36,590 nt of DNA, from positions 1-36,590 of the forward strand of contig CAIXMB010000052.1 in the NCBI GenBank assembly GCA_903920435.1. Direction: 5' to 3'. Position numbers and translations under genes: made by a program. Origin of the DNA: an uncultured Actinomycetes bacterium. Lineage in GTDB: Bacteria > Actinomycetota > Actinomycetes > Actinomycetales > Microbacteriaceae. How positions within the stretch are numbered: the stretch's first letter is position 1; the number at the start of each line of letters is the position of its first letter. Shown one piece after another: positions 16,204-24,384 of this stretch. The notes under the pieces were generated by a model. It was not told where the DNA came from. It was given only the letters and a program-made list of their open reading frames with translations, and searched no databases.

Positions 16204-17148
16204 GTGAAAGTAGCAGTTCTCTCCGGAGGCGTCGGTGGCGCACGATTCCTGCTCGGCGTGCGTGAGCACTTCGCGGGAACCGGCACCGAGATCACGGCGA
16301 TCGTCAACGTCGGCGACGACATGTGGCTCACCGGCGTGCGCATCGCACCCGATCTCGACTCGATCATGTACGCGCTCGCGGGGGTCAATGACACCGAGCG
16401 CGGCTGGGGCCGCGCGGGCGAGACCGAGCGGGTGAGCGCCGAGCTGCGCGCCCACGGCGTGGGCTGGCCGTGGTTCACCCTCGGCGACCTCGACCTCGGC
16501 ACGCACCTCACGCGCACCCACTACCTGCGCGAGGGTCTCGGCCTCGCCGAGGCCACGCGCCGCATCACCGAGCGCTGGCCGCTCGGTGTGACCCTCGTGC
16601 CCTCGACGAACGACGAGATCGAGACGCACGTGCTGACGGCCGAGGGCACCATGCACTTCCAGGAGTGGTGGACCCGGCACCGCGCGGCGATCCCCGCCCT
16701 CGGCTTCGAGTACCGCGGCTCGGAGGCGGCGACCCCCGCGCCCGGCGTGCTCGAGGCGATCGCCGCGGCCGACCTCATCCTCGTCGCCCCCTCGAACCCC
16801 GTCGTGTCGATCGCGCCGATCCTCGCGATCCCGGGCATCCGACAGGCGATCACGGATGCCCCGGCCCCCGTCATCGGACTCTCCCCGATCATCGCCGGCG
16901 CCGTCGTGCGGGGTATGGCCGACGCGTGCCTCACGGCCATCGGGGTCGCCACGGCGGCGGACGCCGTCGCGCTGCACTACGGCGCGCGCTCGCGCGGCGG
17001 GCTACTCGACGCCTGGCTCGTCGACTCCGCGGACGCGGCGGTGGTCCCCGTGATCGAGGGGGCGGGCATCCGTGCCGCGGCCGTGCCGCTGTGGATGACC
17101 GACCCAGCCACGACCGCGGAGATCGTGCGCGCCGCTACAGCAGTCTGA
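16204..17148 (+). CDS. cofD: 2-phospho-L-lactate transferase (FbiA/CofD)
   Basis: Transfers the phospholactyl or phosphoenolpyruvyl moiety from its GDP-activated form to FO, making F420-0 or dehydro-F420-0. The 314-aa length fits. Family landmarks are the N-terminal VLSGGVGGARFLLGV, the metal/FO-binding VNVGDDMWLTGVRIAPDLDS and the LVAPSNPVVSIAPIL block. The start is GTG 16204, with no ribosome binding site but a -10-like hexamer six bases upstream (leaderless). It converges on cofC, overlapping it by 14 bases. No FO synthase (fbiC) gene is in the window. Confidence 0.95.
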   Translation: MKVAVLSGGVGGARFLLGVREHFAGTGTEITAIVNVGDDMWLTGVRIAPDLDSIMYALAGVNDTERGWGRAGETERVSAELRAHGVGWPWFTLGDLDLGTHLTRTHYLREGLGLAEATRRITERWPLGVTLVPSTNDEIETHVLTAEGTMHFQEWWTRHRAAIPALGFEYRGSEAATPAPGVLEAIAAADLILVAPSNPVVSIAPILAIPGIRQAITDAPAPVIGLSPIIAGAVVRGMADACLTAIGVATAADAVALHYGARSRGGLLDAWLVDSADAAVVPVIEGAGIRAAAVPLWMTDPATTAEIVRAATAV

Positions 17149-17692
17149 GCGTGCGCGGCCCGAGTCGCGCGGGCGGGATCGCCGCGAGGGATTCCGGCGA
17201 GTCGACGTCGAGCCGCAGTCCGCTCGTCGCGGGGAGCTCGAGCTCGCGGTAGCCGAGGGCGCGGTGCGCCGCGCGGGATCCGGCACCGAACGCCGGGACG
17301 CGACCGGTGATGAGCGTGGTGCCCGTGCCGTCGGCATCCGGCACCATGCTGTTCTCCACGAGCGCGGCCGCCAGCTCGTCGGGGCGCAGCGCCGGCAGGT
17401 CGGCGAGGAGCACGGCGACGCTGCCCTGCACCGTGGCGACCGCGCGTTCGATGGCGCCGTTGAGGCCGTCTCCCGGCTCCTCGGGCATGGTGAGCGCGCC
17501 GAGCTCGGCGAACGGCGACAGATCGCCCGATCCCACGACGAGCACTGCCGCGACCTGCAGGGCGGCCTCGACGGTGTCGAGCGCCATCGCTTCGGCGAGG
17601 TCGAGGCGCCGCGCATCGGCCCCGAACCGGGACTTCGCCGCGTCGGTGCCCTTCACCGGCACGACGATCGTCCAGCTACTGGCGGGCTGCAT
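17135..17692 (-). CDS. cofC: 2-phospho-L-lactate (phosphoenolpyruvate) guanylyltransferase (CofC/FbiD)
   Basis: 185-aa nucleotidyltransferase that activates phospholactate or PEP with GTP for CofD. N-terminal [15 protein letters not shown] is the nucleotide-binding motif and [14 protein letters not shown] the metal-binding region; [12 protein letters not shown] is the conserved C-terminal block. Start ATG 17692 overlaps the end of cofE by 17 bases; the frame is open further upstream but only across cofE. The 3' end overlaps cofD on the opposite strand. Actinobacterial FbiD uses PEP (from memory), so PEP is the likelier substrate. Confidence 0.93.
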   Translation of the reverse strand: MQPASSWTIVVPVKGTDAAKSRFGADARRLDLAEAMALDTVEAALQVAAVLVVGSGDLSPFAELGALTMPEEPGDGLNGAIERAVATVQGSVAVLLADLPALRPDELAAALVENSMVPDADGTGTTLITGRVPAFGAGSRAAHRALGYRELELPATSGLRLDVDSPESLAAIPPARLGPRTLRLL

Positions 17693-18434
17693 GCAGTCCG
17701 GCCTCGAAGCCCTCGTTCCAGGCCTCCCTGGTGCCGAGCCGGAACATGTCGCTCTCCGACGATCGCACGAGCGACCGGGCACCCGGCAGGTCGAGCTCGC
17801 CCACGACGTGGCCGAGGCCGCGCACGACCGCCACGGGCAGCCCGCCCGACTTGCCCTTCACGAGGTCAGCGGCCGAGGCGATCTCGTCGGCGGTCGCACC
17901 GATGGTCGCCTCGAGCTGACGCCCGTTGGCGTCGGTGGTGCCCCGCAGGTCGTCGAGCACACGGATGCCCGCAGCCCCGATCGCCGCATCGGCCTGCCCC
18001 TCGCGCCACGGCCGCCCCAGGGTGTCGGTGATCACGACGCCGACGGCCACACCGAAGCGCTCGCGCAGCGCGGACGCGAGCGCGCGGGCCGACGCATCCG
18101 GGTCTTCGGGCAGCAGGAGCACGTAGCCCTCGGGGGTGTTGCTCGAGTCGACGCCCGCGGCCGCGAGCACGAGGCCCAGCTTGTTCTCGACGATGCGGGT
18201 GGCGCCGCGGGTCGCGACGATGCGCACGGTCTCGGCCGTGATCGCGTCCTCCCGGTCGGCGGCCCGCACGAGCCTGCCCTCGGCCTTGCTCACGATCTTC
18301 GAGGTGACGGCGAGGATGTCGCCGTCTTCCAGCCCGGTGGTCGAGCCTGCCGAGACCGCATCGCCGATGATCGTCGCGAGGTCGTCGCCCGCGATGATCT
18401 CGGGGATGCCCTCCACCGCCCACACCGTGAGCAT
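17676..18434 (-). CDS. cofE: F420-0:gamma-glutamyl ligase, single-domain CofE
   Basis: Adds gamma-linked glutamates to F420-0 using GTP. The 252-aa protein covers only the ligase domain: [10 protein letters not shown] at the N-terminus, [18 protein letters not shown], and the catalytic region [21 protein letters not shown]. The mycobacterial homologue FbiB is about 450 aa because of an added nitroreductase-fold domain that reduces dehydro-F420-0; that domain is absent here. ATG 18434 overlaps the LLM oxidoreductase stop by one base (TGATG), so the genes are translationally coupled. Confidence 0.94.
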   Translation of the reverse strand: MLTVWAVEGIPEIIAGDDLATIIGDAVSAGSTTGLEDGDILAVTSKIVSKAEGRLVRAADREDAITAETVRIVATRGATRIVENKLGLVLAAAGVDSSNTPEGYVLLLPEDPDASARALASALRERFGVAVGVVITDTLGRPWREGQADAAIGAAGIRVLDDLRGTTDANGRQLEATIGATADEIASAADLVKGKSGGLPVAVVRGLGHVVGELDLPGARSLVRSSESDMFRLGTREAWNEGFEAGLHAARQ

Positions 18435-19435
18435 CAGCGCACCAGCTTCGGCAGCACGTCCCGGGAGAACACGTCGATCCACTCCTTCTGGTTGCGGCCG
18501 GCATTGTGCAGGTACACCCTGTCGAACCCGAGGTCGAGGAAGCGCTGGATGTGGGCGCGGTGCTCGTCGGGATCGTCGGAGACGAGCATCCGGCCCTCGA
18601 AATCCTCCGGGCGCACGAGTTTGGCCAGCTGCTCGAGCTCGAACGGCGAGCGCACGTCGCTCTTCGAAAAGCGCATGGCGCCGTTCGGCCACTCCGCGAG
18701 GGCGCTCGCCATCGCCTCCTCGGCGGTCGGCGCCCAGCTGAGGTTGAGGCGGAGCACACGGGTCTGCGTCTCGGGCTTGCGGCCCACCTCGCGCGCGCCC
18801 TCCGCGAACCGCTGCAGCAGCGGCGCGATCTTGTCGAGGGTGGCCCCCTCGGTGATGAGCCCGTCGACCGTGCGCCCTGCGCGCTTCGCGGCGACCGGGC
18901 CGGATGCCGCGACCAGGATGCTCGGGGCGTGCTCCGGCATCGTCCACAACCGGGTGGACTCGAGCCGGTAGTACTGGCCCTCGTGCCGCACGTCTTTGCC
19001 CGCGAGGCCCGAGGCGAACAGCTTCTTGATGATGTCGACGGCCTCGAACATGCGGTTGATGCGCTCGTGCGGCTCTGGCCAGTACTGCCCGACCACGTGC
19101 TCGCTCAGCGCCTCGCCGCTGCCGAGCCCCAGCCAGTGCCGCCCCGGGTACATCGCCGCGAGCGTCGCGCTCGCCTGCGCGACCATCGCCGGGTGCCAGC
19201 GGAACGTGGGGGTCGTGACGCCCGTGCCGAGATCACCGGTGGTGACCTGGCCGAGAGCACCGAGGACGTTCCACACGAAGGACGCCTCACCCTGGTGCGG
19301 CAGCCAGGGCTGGAAGTGGTCGGTGGCCATGACACCCTGGAAGCCCCGGGCCTCCGCGTAGCGGGTGAGGTCGATCGCCTCGTTCGGGCCGAAGCGCTCG
19401 AGCATGGCGGCATAGCCGATGTGCGGGAGCGTCAT
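18434..19435 (-). CDS. F420-dependent LLM oxidoreductase, G6PDH-like (TIGR03557-type)
   Basis: 333-aa luciferase-like F420 enzyme related to Fgd. Family features are ATDHFQPW near residue 38, [20 protein letters not shown], and the phosphate-binding [14 protein letters not shown]. Its place directly before cofE and cofC supports F420 as cofactor. Substrate is unknown. ATG 19435 has no ribosome binding site; GAGAAT lies exactly six bases upstream, a variant of the leaderless pattern. It now lies 30 bases from the island's left repeat and was probably once next to the lipoprotein gene at 24385. Confidence 0.85.
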   Translation of the reverse strand: MTLPHIGYAAMLERFGPNEAIDLTRYAEARGFQGVMATDHFQPWLPHQGEASFVWNVLGALGQVTTGDLGTGVTTPTFRWHPAMVAQASATLAAMYPGRHWLGLGSGEALSEHVVGQYWPEPHERINRMFEAVDIIKKLFASGLAGKDVRHEGQYYRLESTRLWTMPEHAPSILVAASGPVAAKRAGRTVDGLITEGATLDKIAPLLQRFAEGAREVGRKPETQTRVLRLNLSWAPTAEEAMASALAEWPNGAMRFSKSDVRSPFELEQLAKLVRPEDFEGRMLVSDDPDEHRAHIQRFLDLGFDRVYLHNAGRNQKEWIDVFSRDVLPKLVR

Positions 19436-19449
19436 GGGACTATTCTCGC

Positions 19450-19461
19450 GCCTCGCGAGGC
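19450..19461. repeat. 12-bp perfect palindrome beside left island repeat
   Basis: GCCTCGCGAGGC lies 4 bases outside the left attachment-type repeat (starts 19466). It may be a recombinase or regulator site, or chance in G+C-rich DNA. Confidence 0.3.
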
Positions 19462-19465
19462 ACGA

Positions 19466-19491
19466 CTACTCCGCTGAGCCCTTGCTCGCCC
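19466..19491. repeat. Left direct repeat of genomic island (att-like)
   Basis: 26 bases identical to 24385-24410 except for position 10 (T at 19475, G at 24394). The right copy is the 3' end of the lipoprotein gene, including its stop codon; this left copy is a displaced fragment of that gene end and encodes nothing here. Similarity stops sharply at both ends. The methyltransferase stop codon begins at the very next base, 19492. Confidence 0.8.
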
Positions 19492-20616
19492 TTAGGCGGC
19501 GCTCGTTCTATCCTGCGAGCCACATGAACATTCGCTCATCATGTCGCTGGGTCCAGCCTGCCGCGGTTCGAAGCCTAAGAAGCGCAGGATCACTTCGAGT
19601 CGCTGCAGAGTCAGATGCGGCGCTCCAGTCCCCGCGTAGCCGGATGCCAAGTGCGCGAACGACTCCAGCAGCAATTCGTGCAATCGGTCCGCAACGTTTC
19701 TGTCGAGAGCTCTTAGGGCAAATACGCAGTCGCTCAACAGCATCCGCCCGGACGCTATCTGAACCTTCCGCACATCGGGCTTGCCGACCCGAGGTAGCAG
19801 CGTAACGCGACCCTCGACTGCGCGAGGGTCCAAGCTGCCGCGTCGAACTGAATCCAAGTCCGCGCCGAGATTCCGCGTATGTACGAGAGTTTCGAGCTCT
19901 TGGTGCCGGTGAACCTGCACTCGGCCCCGAATGACGTCAACGCACACGCATTCGTTGGGCTGCAGCGGCGGCGCGGTCCTATTCGGCGGGAGCCGACCTG
20001 CTCCCGAATTTACACCGCCGATTCGGATTAACAGGGAACTGGCCGACACACCCGGAAACGTTCCTCGCGGAAGTGACCGAAGCACTTCCAGCGACCGTTG
20101 TCTTTCGATCCACTCCCAGAACTCTAGGTCGCGCTTGTTTGCGAAGGAGCCGGCCGGCAGTATTCCGATCATCTGTCGCGCTGGCTTCGCAACGTCCAAG
20201 GACAACGCCACGTACGCCGTCGCCGGGCTCAGCGTTCTTTGAACTCCACCGAGCTCCAACCTCACGCCCCCATTCCCCCGGAACGAGAAGGGAGGGTTGA
20301 AAACCACGGCTTCGCAACTGGTTTGGACCGCGCGCCACGCACGCGATTGAGACCTGGACTTCGGGTCCAAGGCATTGGCCTCGCTCACGATCCATTGAGG
20401 CTGTCTTTCGCGCAGTCGAGCGACTCGATGCCGATCAATATCGGCACCCACATACTCCAGGGCGCCGTTTCCGTGGACCTCCTGCACCGCGAGCAGCAAT
20501 GAACCTTCTCCGACGGTCGGGTCGAAAACACGACCTGAATCGACATCGATCAATTGTTCCGCAATCAAGCGAGCGATCCGGACCGGAGTGTCGACTTGGT
20601 CGAGTGCAGATCTCAC
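19492..20616 (-). CDS. N6-adenine DNA methyltransferase-like protein of the island
   Basis: 374 aa with a class I SAM-dependent methyltransferase core of the HsdM-like gamma type. Motif I is FDPTVGEG (D32 to G38), an acidic loop GADID follows at 57-61, and the catalytic motif IV is NPPF (107-110). The C-terminal third has no recognisable target-recognition domain. The start is GTG 20616, overlapping the upstream gene's stop (GTGA). It is the last gene of the island operon. No HsdS or restriction subunit is adjacent, so it may mark self DNA for the operon's own effector or act as a modifying effector; neither is shown by the sequence. Confidence 0.8.
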   Translation of the reverse strand: MRSALDQVDTPVRIARLIAEQLIDVDSGRVFDPTVGEGSLLLAVQEVHGNGALEYVGADIDRHRVARLRERQPQWIVSEANALDPKSRSQSRAWRAVQTSCEAVVFNPPFSFRGNGGVRLELGGVQRTLSPATAYVALSLDVAKPARQMIGILPAGSFANKRDLEFWEWIERQRSLEVLRSLPRGTFPGVSASSLLIRIGGVNSGAGRLPPNRTAPPLQPNECVCVDVIRGRVQVHRHQELETLVHTRNLGADLDSVRRGSLDPRAVEGRVTLLPRVGKPDVRKVQIASGRMLLSDCVFALRALDRNVADRLHELLLESFAHLASGYAGTGAPHLTLQRLEVILRFLGFEPRQAGPSDMMSECSCGSQDRTSAA

Positions 20617-21572
20617 GCAGCACTCACCGCCGTGTACGCACGCGACTGGATGAACTCCGACATGTAGTAGACACAGACGCGCGAAGCCCCTTGAGTCGGT
20701 CTGGCTGCCCTCTTGGGGTGATCATAAATGAGCTCAACGTCACCGTCGCAGGCGAGCGCAAAAAGGGCCGCAGCGACGGCGTGCGGTTTGGTGCCAATCG
20801 GCGCCACCTGAAGGCGCACACCGCCGAGCGCAGCGCGGATGTTACTAAGCGCCACGAAAGCCTCAAATGGGCAGTTTGCGCGCGCATGAACCACCTGCGA
20901 GTAAAGAAAGTTCTGTTCCAGTTCTCGCTGATTGCCCTCATAGCTATAGAAGGGAAACTCGACCTTGTAGCCGGGTACCCCGATTACGGGAAATGTTTGG
21001 CCAGGTGGCGGCTCTAGGCGCTGAATGATTCGTGTGAGGCGTGCGCCCTCGAATCCGAGCATCGCGATGAGCGGAACTGGTTCGTCAGTGATTGATGCGA
21101 CGGAGGCGAACCCAGGGATGCTCGAAATGCCCTCGGTGTAGTCGGAGAGAGAAAAATCGCGACCACCCAGCTGACGCACGTAGTCGCTCGGCTCGACGTA
21201 TACGAACCGAAATTTGGCGCCGACCGAGAGCGCCGCACGGAGGATTGGAGCCCAAGTTCGCAGTGCCAGTGACGTCATGTCAACAAAGATCGGCTCCGCC
21301 AGCGATGCCAGCCAGCCACTAATGGCTCCCTGATCATGGAGATAGATCCTTTCAAAGTCCCCTGCAGAGTGCTCGACCTCTATCCATTCGGCGTCCTCCT
21401 GCGTCACCACCTCGAAGGTGACTCGCCGGGCTTCTTGCCGCGCGCGCCAAACAGGACCGCCGACGGATCGCTCCTCCGGAACAGCGTGCCCACGGAGATA
21501 GCTGGCGCCTTCTGGGACTTCGAATCTCGCGACGGAGATCTCACGCGTGAACGAAGGGCCGAGGTCAACCAA
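20613..21572 (-). CDS. Island protein of unknown family
   Basis: 319 aa, not recognised. Blocks that look like conserved motifs are FVDMTSLALRTWAPILRAAL (a Rossmann-like strand-helix), LGFEGARLTRIIQRLEPP, GVPGYKVEFPFYSYEGN, ARANCPFEAF, and APIGTKPHAVAAALFAL followed by VELIYDHPKR. The GTKP turn before a helix recalls the GTK motif of CARF-like nucleotide-sensor domains, a weak resemblance only. No membrane helix or signal peptide is seen. The assigned start is TTG 21572, overlapping the ATPase stop by 8 bases; no ribosome binding site is visible, so reinitiation is likely. No ATG or GTG start was found in the first 20 codons. Confidence 0.75.
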   Translation of the reverse strand: MVDLGPSFTREISVARFEVPEGASYLRGHAVPEERSVGGPVWRARQEARRVTFEVVTQEDAEWIEVEHSAGDFERIYLHDQGAISGWLASLAEPIFVDMTSLALRTWAPILRAALSVGAKFRFVYVEPSDYVRQLGGRDFSLSDYTEGISSIPGFASVASITDEPVPLIAMLGFEGARLTRIIQRLEPPPGQTFPVIGVPGYKVEFPFYSYEGNQRELEQNFLYSQVVHARANCPFEAFVALSNIRAALGGVRLQVAPIGTKPHAVAAALFALACDGDVELIYDHPKRAARPTQGASRVCVYYMSEFIQSRAYTAVSAA

Positions 21573-23469
21573 CGCCGGGCCAATCGAACAACTGGCCAGG
21601 GGTGTATTGCAAGGTCGACCGCTTGTGTGATCTCAGGATGCGCTCGATCGTCCGTCCTGCAGTGCTGGCGTCAGCCAAGGAAGTCAGCGTCGCGGCCGAT
21701 AGCAAGAAGCGTCGTTTTCGACGATGACTGTATTCGAAATATGCAGCGAAGATCGGGTGGAGTTGGTAGTCGTATGCTCGCGTCTCACCGGACGCGGCGG
21801 CCCTCTTGTCGCCGGGGAATCGTACGATCCCCGAATGCATGATTGAGGCATTGAGAAGCCGCTCAAAACCCTCGTCCTCACCGTCTCGGTCGAGTCTGAA
21901 CTGATTCACCTCGGGAGTATGCCCCCAAGGCTCTCTGGCCATGACTCCCAGGATTCGGCCGAGTCCAAGCACGAGGAGCATGATCTGTCGACCTAGATCG
22001 TCCTGACCCTCCAGATCAAAGGCAAGCTTCTCGCCGACATTGGCCGCCGCTCGCGTCTGCACAGAAGCGTCAACGGGTACAGTCATGTCGTTTCCTGACT
22101 GCACATGCTGTGTCAACGCCGTACTCACAAGGTCCAGCAGATACCGGATGTTCCCGTCCGCGAGCAAGACCATAGTCGACCAGCCAGCGAAGTACTTCCT
22201 TACGGTTGGGCCGGTAGTTTCACGAATCGTAAACATTGCGGCATAGCCGTAATTGTTGACACGATTGGCCCAGGCCTTCGGCCTTTCCACCGCTTCTCTC
22301 AGGACTGCGAGTTCGCGCACGCTAGTGGACCGCGCCCAGTAACCGATCAGGAAGGAAGAAACGCGCCCCATCCGGTCGAACTCGCGAAGATCCTCTGCGG
22401 TCGCCCCTTGGTCCACAAGGTTCGAGCGTAAGTCCAGAAGGCGCGCGTCGACGCCCAACCTCGCTGCCTCTTCTTCGTCGCTTAGGTCTTCAAAGAGCGC
22501 AGTGATTGGAAGGGTCTTTTCGAACGCCGAGCTAAGCAACTGTAGGCGCTCGGTACACACACGCTCCGCAAATGCCGCGAAACCTTGTTCTTTGTGGTGC
22601 TCGACAATCTCGAGGAGGGCGTAATCTGCCACGGCGCTGATCGACTCGTGGGCATTCAGTGTGTGTCGATCTCGGATGCCGGTTGGTTTCACACCGATCT
22701 TTAGGGTGTAGGGCGCATCTCCTACATGCTTGAGCAGGCTGTTGACTACTCGCTGCTGATAGGTCTCGAGGTTCTCAAACTCGTCGAGGCAAATCGCGAG
22801 AAGTCGGCCGCTGAAGATTGGGTCCCCGCTCAACGCCTGGAGCACTGTTTCTAGGGGAGCGCCCAACATCGACAGTGTGATGCTCGGCAATGTGGTCGAC
22901 GTATTGTTTATGAGCGCTTGGAACTCAGCCAGATGATCTTCGACGCGGTTGCTCAGTTCGGCGTAGTCCTCGGTGGGGACTAGCCCCAAAGACAAGGCTG
23001 TCCGTCTGATGGCCGAGCCATCAACCGATGTCTCCTGGCCCATTTCAGTCTTGCGCCACGATACGAACCGCAATATGCGACCGACCAGCTGGAGGTTCAC
23101 CCAGTGCGAAAAAAGCCGCGTCCACTCGCTCTCGTCGAGCCTCGGTCCTTTGAACGCAGATAGCGCTAGAACACTCATCCTCCAATAGATTCCGAGAACT
23201 GGCCACCTGTCGATTGAATCGCCGTGTAGCGCCCGCTGCCCGTCGTATGCAACCATCCTCAAAGCAACCGTTTTGCCTGTGCCACGACCACCCACCAGGA
23301 AGGTCGGTCGGCGATCCGTTAGCGATTGCCAAAATATCGGTTCCTGAAAGACACGTGCAATCGTCGTGTCTGCGTACTCAGCCCGATACATCCCAAACAG
23401 ATTCGTGATCTCCGCGACCAACCTTTGCGGTGAAGCGCCGAGCGCTAGCGCGTCGTCAATGGGATCCAT
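21565..23469 (-). CDS. ORC/CDC6-like P-loop ATPase of the island
   Basis: 634-aa P-loop NTPase. Walker A GGRGTGKT (60-67), Walker B LLAICLDEFENL with D229/E230, and IGVKPTGIRDRH about 30 residues later in the sensor position resemble the ORC-CDC6-like STAND/AAA group associated with prokaryotic conflict systems. The C-terminal 350 residues are helical and probably contain a winged-helix or scaffold region, not assignable. ATG 23469 follows a strong AAGGAG with 5-base spacing and overlaps the preceding PRTase gene by 25 bases. It probably senses or relays a signal by ATP-driven assembly; this role is inferred. Confidence 0.82.
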   Translation of the reverse strand: MDPIDDALALGASPQRLVAEITNLFGMYRAEYADTTIARVFQEPIFWQSLTDRRPTFLVGGRGTGKTVALRMVAYDGQRALHGDSIDRWPVLGIYWRMSVLALSAFKGPRLDESEWTRLFSHWVNLQLVGRILRFVSWRKTEMGQETSVDGSAIRRTALSLGLVPTEDYAELSNRVEDHLAEFQALINNTSTTLPSITLSMLGAPLETVLQALSGDPIFSGRLLAICLDEFENLETYQQRVVNSLLKHVGDAPYTLKIGVKPTGIRDRHTLNAHESISAVADYALLEIVEHHKEQGFAAFAERVCTERLQLLSSAFEKTLPITALFEDLSDEEEAARLGVDARLLDLRSNLVDQGATAEDLREFDRMGRVSSFLIGYWARSTSVRELAVLREAVERPKAWANRVNNYGYAAMFTIRETTGPTVRKYFAGWSTMVLLADGNIRYLLDLVSTALTQHVQSGNDMTVPVDASVQTRAAANVGEKLAFDLEGQDDLGRQIMLLVLGLGRILGVMAREPWGHTPEVNQFRLDRDGEDEGFERLLNASIMHSGIVRFPGDKRAAASGETRAYDYQLHPIFAAYFEYSHRRKRRFLLSAATLTSLADASTAGRTIERILRSHKRSTLQYTPGQLFDWPGVG

Positions 23470-24308
23470 CCGTTCTCCTTCCAGGTGAACAGCGGCAACG
23501 TATTGTTCGGCGTCTTGTGCTCAAAAGAAACCGCGAGACCGGAGCCCCGATAGCCCCACACCATATGTTCGGGGATGCCCGCCACTCGCGAATATCTCTC
23601 AACAAGATCGACCGCGGCGGCCCGTATGGAAGGTGCGACCAAGTGTGTGTTAGGTGCTCGAAGCGACGAACTCGACGGCAGCACATTTCCAGCAGAAACA
23701 CCGAACGGCGAACTGCTTTCGATACGATCCTTGGCCATCCCACTGGCGACGGCCACGACGTAGTGGGCCGACGTTACCCCAAGTCGAGACATCTCATCAA
23801 GGAGCGAAGTCCCGCCAGCCCAGGGCTTCCGCACGGTTCGAAGGAACTGATCACCGGTTCCGATGAAATCGTCTACAAGTACAACAGGTGGTGGAGTGGT
23901 CAACCCGGTGAGTTCCGCGACAAGGTCATCAAGCTCGTAAATTCGCCCTTCGTCGACTCCGAAGTCATCGCGCATGATGCGGACAAACATGTGGCCCGAG
24001 TCGGTTGGGTTTATCGAGGGAAAGCTAAAGAGGGCGTGGTCTCGAAGCTCGGTCCACCGCTCTTCCGCGCTTTCAGCGCTTGTCTCAGCGAGTTGACGTG
24101 TCCCGAGTCGCCTGAAGGCTGCGTGAAAACACCTGTCAACGAGACGTGAATTCATGTAAACGAAGCCATCAAGGAGATGCCTTGCGATGCCCTTGTCCAC
24201 GTCGTCGAAGTTGCTAAGCCATGCACGTGGGTTGAGCGCGATCGGATGAGGCCAAAGGCTTATGTGAGCGAAGTAGTCGCGCACGGAGAGCACGTGTCCC
24301 GCATCCAT
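23445..24308 (-). CDS. Phosphoribosyltransferase-like protein of the island
   Basis: 287 aa. VVLVDDFIGTGDQ at 142-154 matches the type I phosphoribosyltransferase PRPP loop (hydrophobic strand, two acidic residues, then a TG-containing loop). The N-terminal 130 residues are helical and unassigned; APSIRAAAVDLVERYSRVAG and VWGYRGSGLAVSFEHKTPNNTLPLF lie in the C-terminal half. No purine/pyrimidine biosynthetic hood is obvious. From memory, such proteins (called PRTase-CE) pair with ORC-CDC6-like ATPases in predicted conflict systems. ATG 24308 follows AGGAGA. It is the first gene of the four-gene operon and probably the nucleotide- or ribosyl-modifying effector or signal producer. Confidence 0.8.
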   Translation of the reverse strand: MDAGHVLSVRDYFAHISLWPHPIALNPRAWLSNFDDVDKGIARHLLDGFVYMNSRLVDRCFHAAFRRLGTRQLAETSAESAEERWTELRDHALFSFPSINPTDSGHMFVRIMRDDFGVDEGRIYELDDLVAELTGLTTPPPVVLVDDFIGTGDQFLRTVRKPWAGGTSLLDEMSRLGVTSAHYVVAVASGMAKDRIESSSPFGVSAGNVLPSSSSLRAPNTHLVAPSIRAAAVDLVERYSRVAGIPEHMVWGYRGSGLAVSFEHKTPNNTLPLFTWKENGWIPLTTR

Positions 24309-24332
24309 AGCTCTCCTGACAACTTCGACTGG

Positions 24333-24338
24333 ATGCTA
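24333..24338 (-). promoter_or_regulatory. Possible -10 box of the island operon
   Basis: TAGCAT on the minus strand fits TANNNT and would give a leader of about 18-20 bases carrying the AGGAGA ribosome binding site. An alternative pair is TTGAGC (24363-24368) and TAGACA (24339-24344) with an 18-base spacer. Both are weak matches. Confidence 0.3.
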
Positions 24339-24359
24339 TGTCTACCATTTGAAATGAGT

Positions 24360-24378
24360 CCCGCTCAATCCCAGCGGG
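24360..24378 (-). terminator. Hairpin just inside the right island end
   Basis: CCCGCT (24360-24365) and AGCGGG (24373-24378) form a 6-bp stem with a 7-base loop, 6 bases after the lipoprotein stop codon on the minus strand; a short TTT follows some bases later. It could end lipoprotein transcription before the island operon, or be part of the recombination site. Confidence 0.4.
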
Positions 24379-24384
24379 GATGAG

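Noticed and set aside
19492-20616. Type I restriction-modification locus
   Set aside because: No HsdS or HsdR; the neighbouring 634-aa protein is an ATPase without helicase DEAD/DEAH motifs or a visible nuclease motif.
20499-21017. Plus-strand open frame across the methyltransferase/unknown gene junction in the island
   Set aside because: No motif or plausible start; overlaps two coupled minus-strand genes.
23430-24149. Plus-strand open frame opposite the PRTase-like gene
   Set aside because: The island has lower G+C, so antisense frames are less expected, but this one has no motif, no ribosome binding site and conflicts with a coupled operon.
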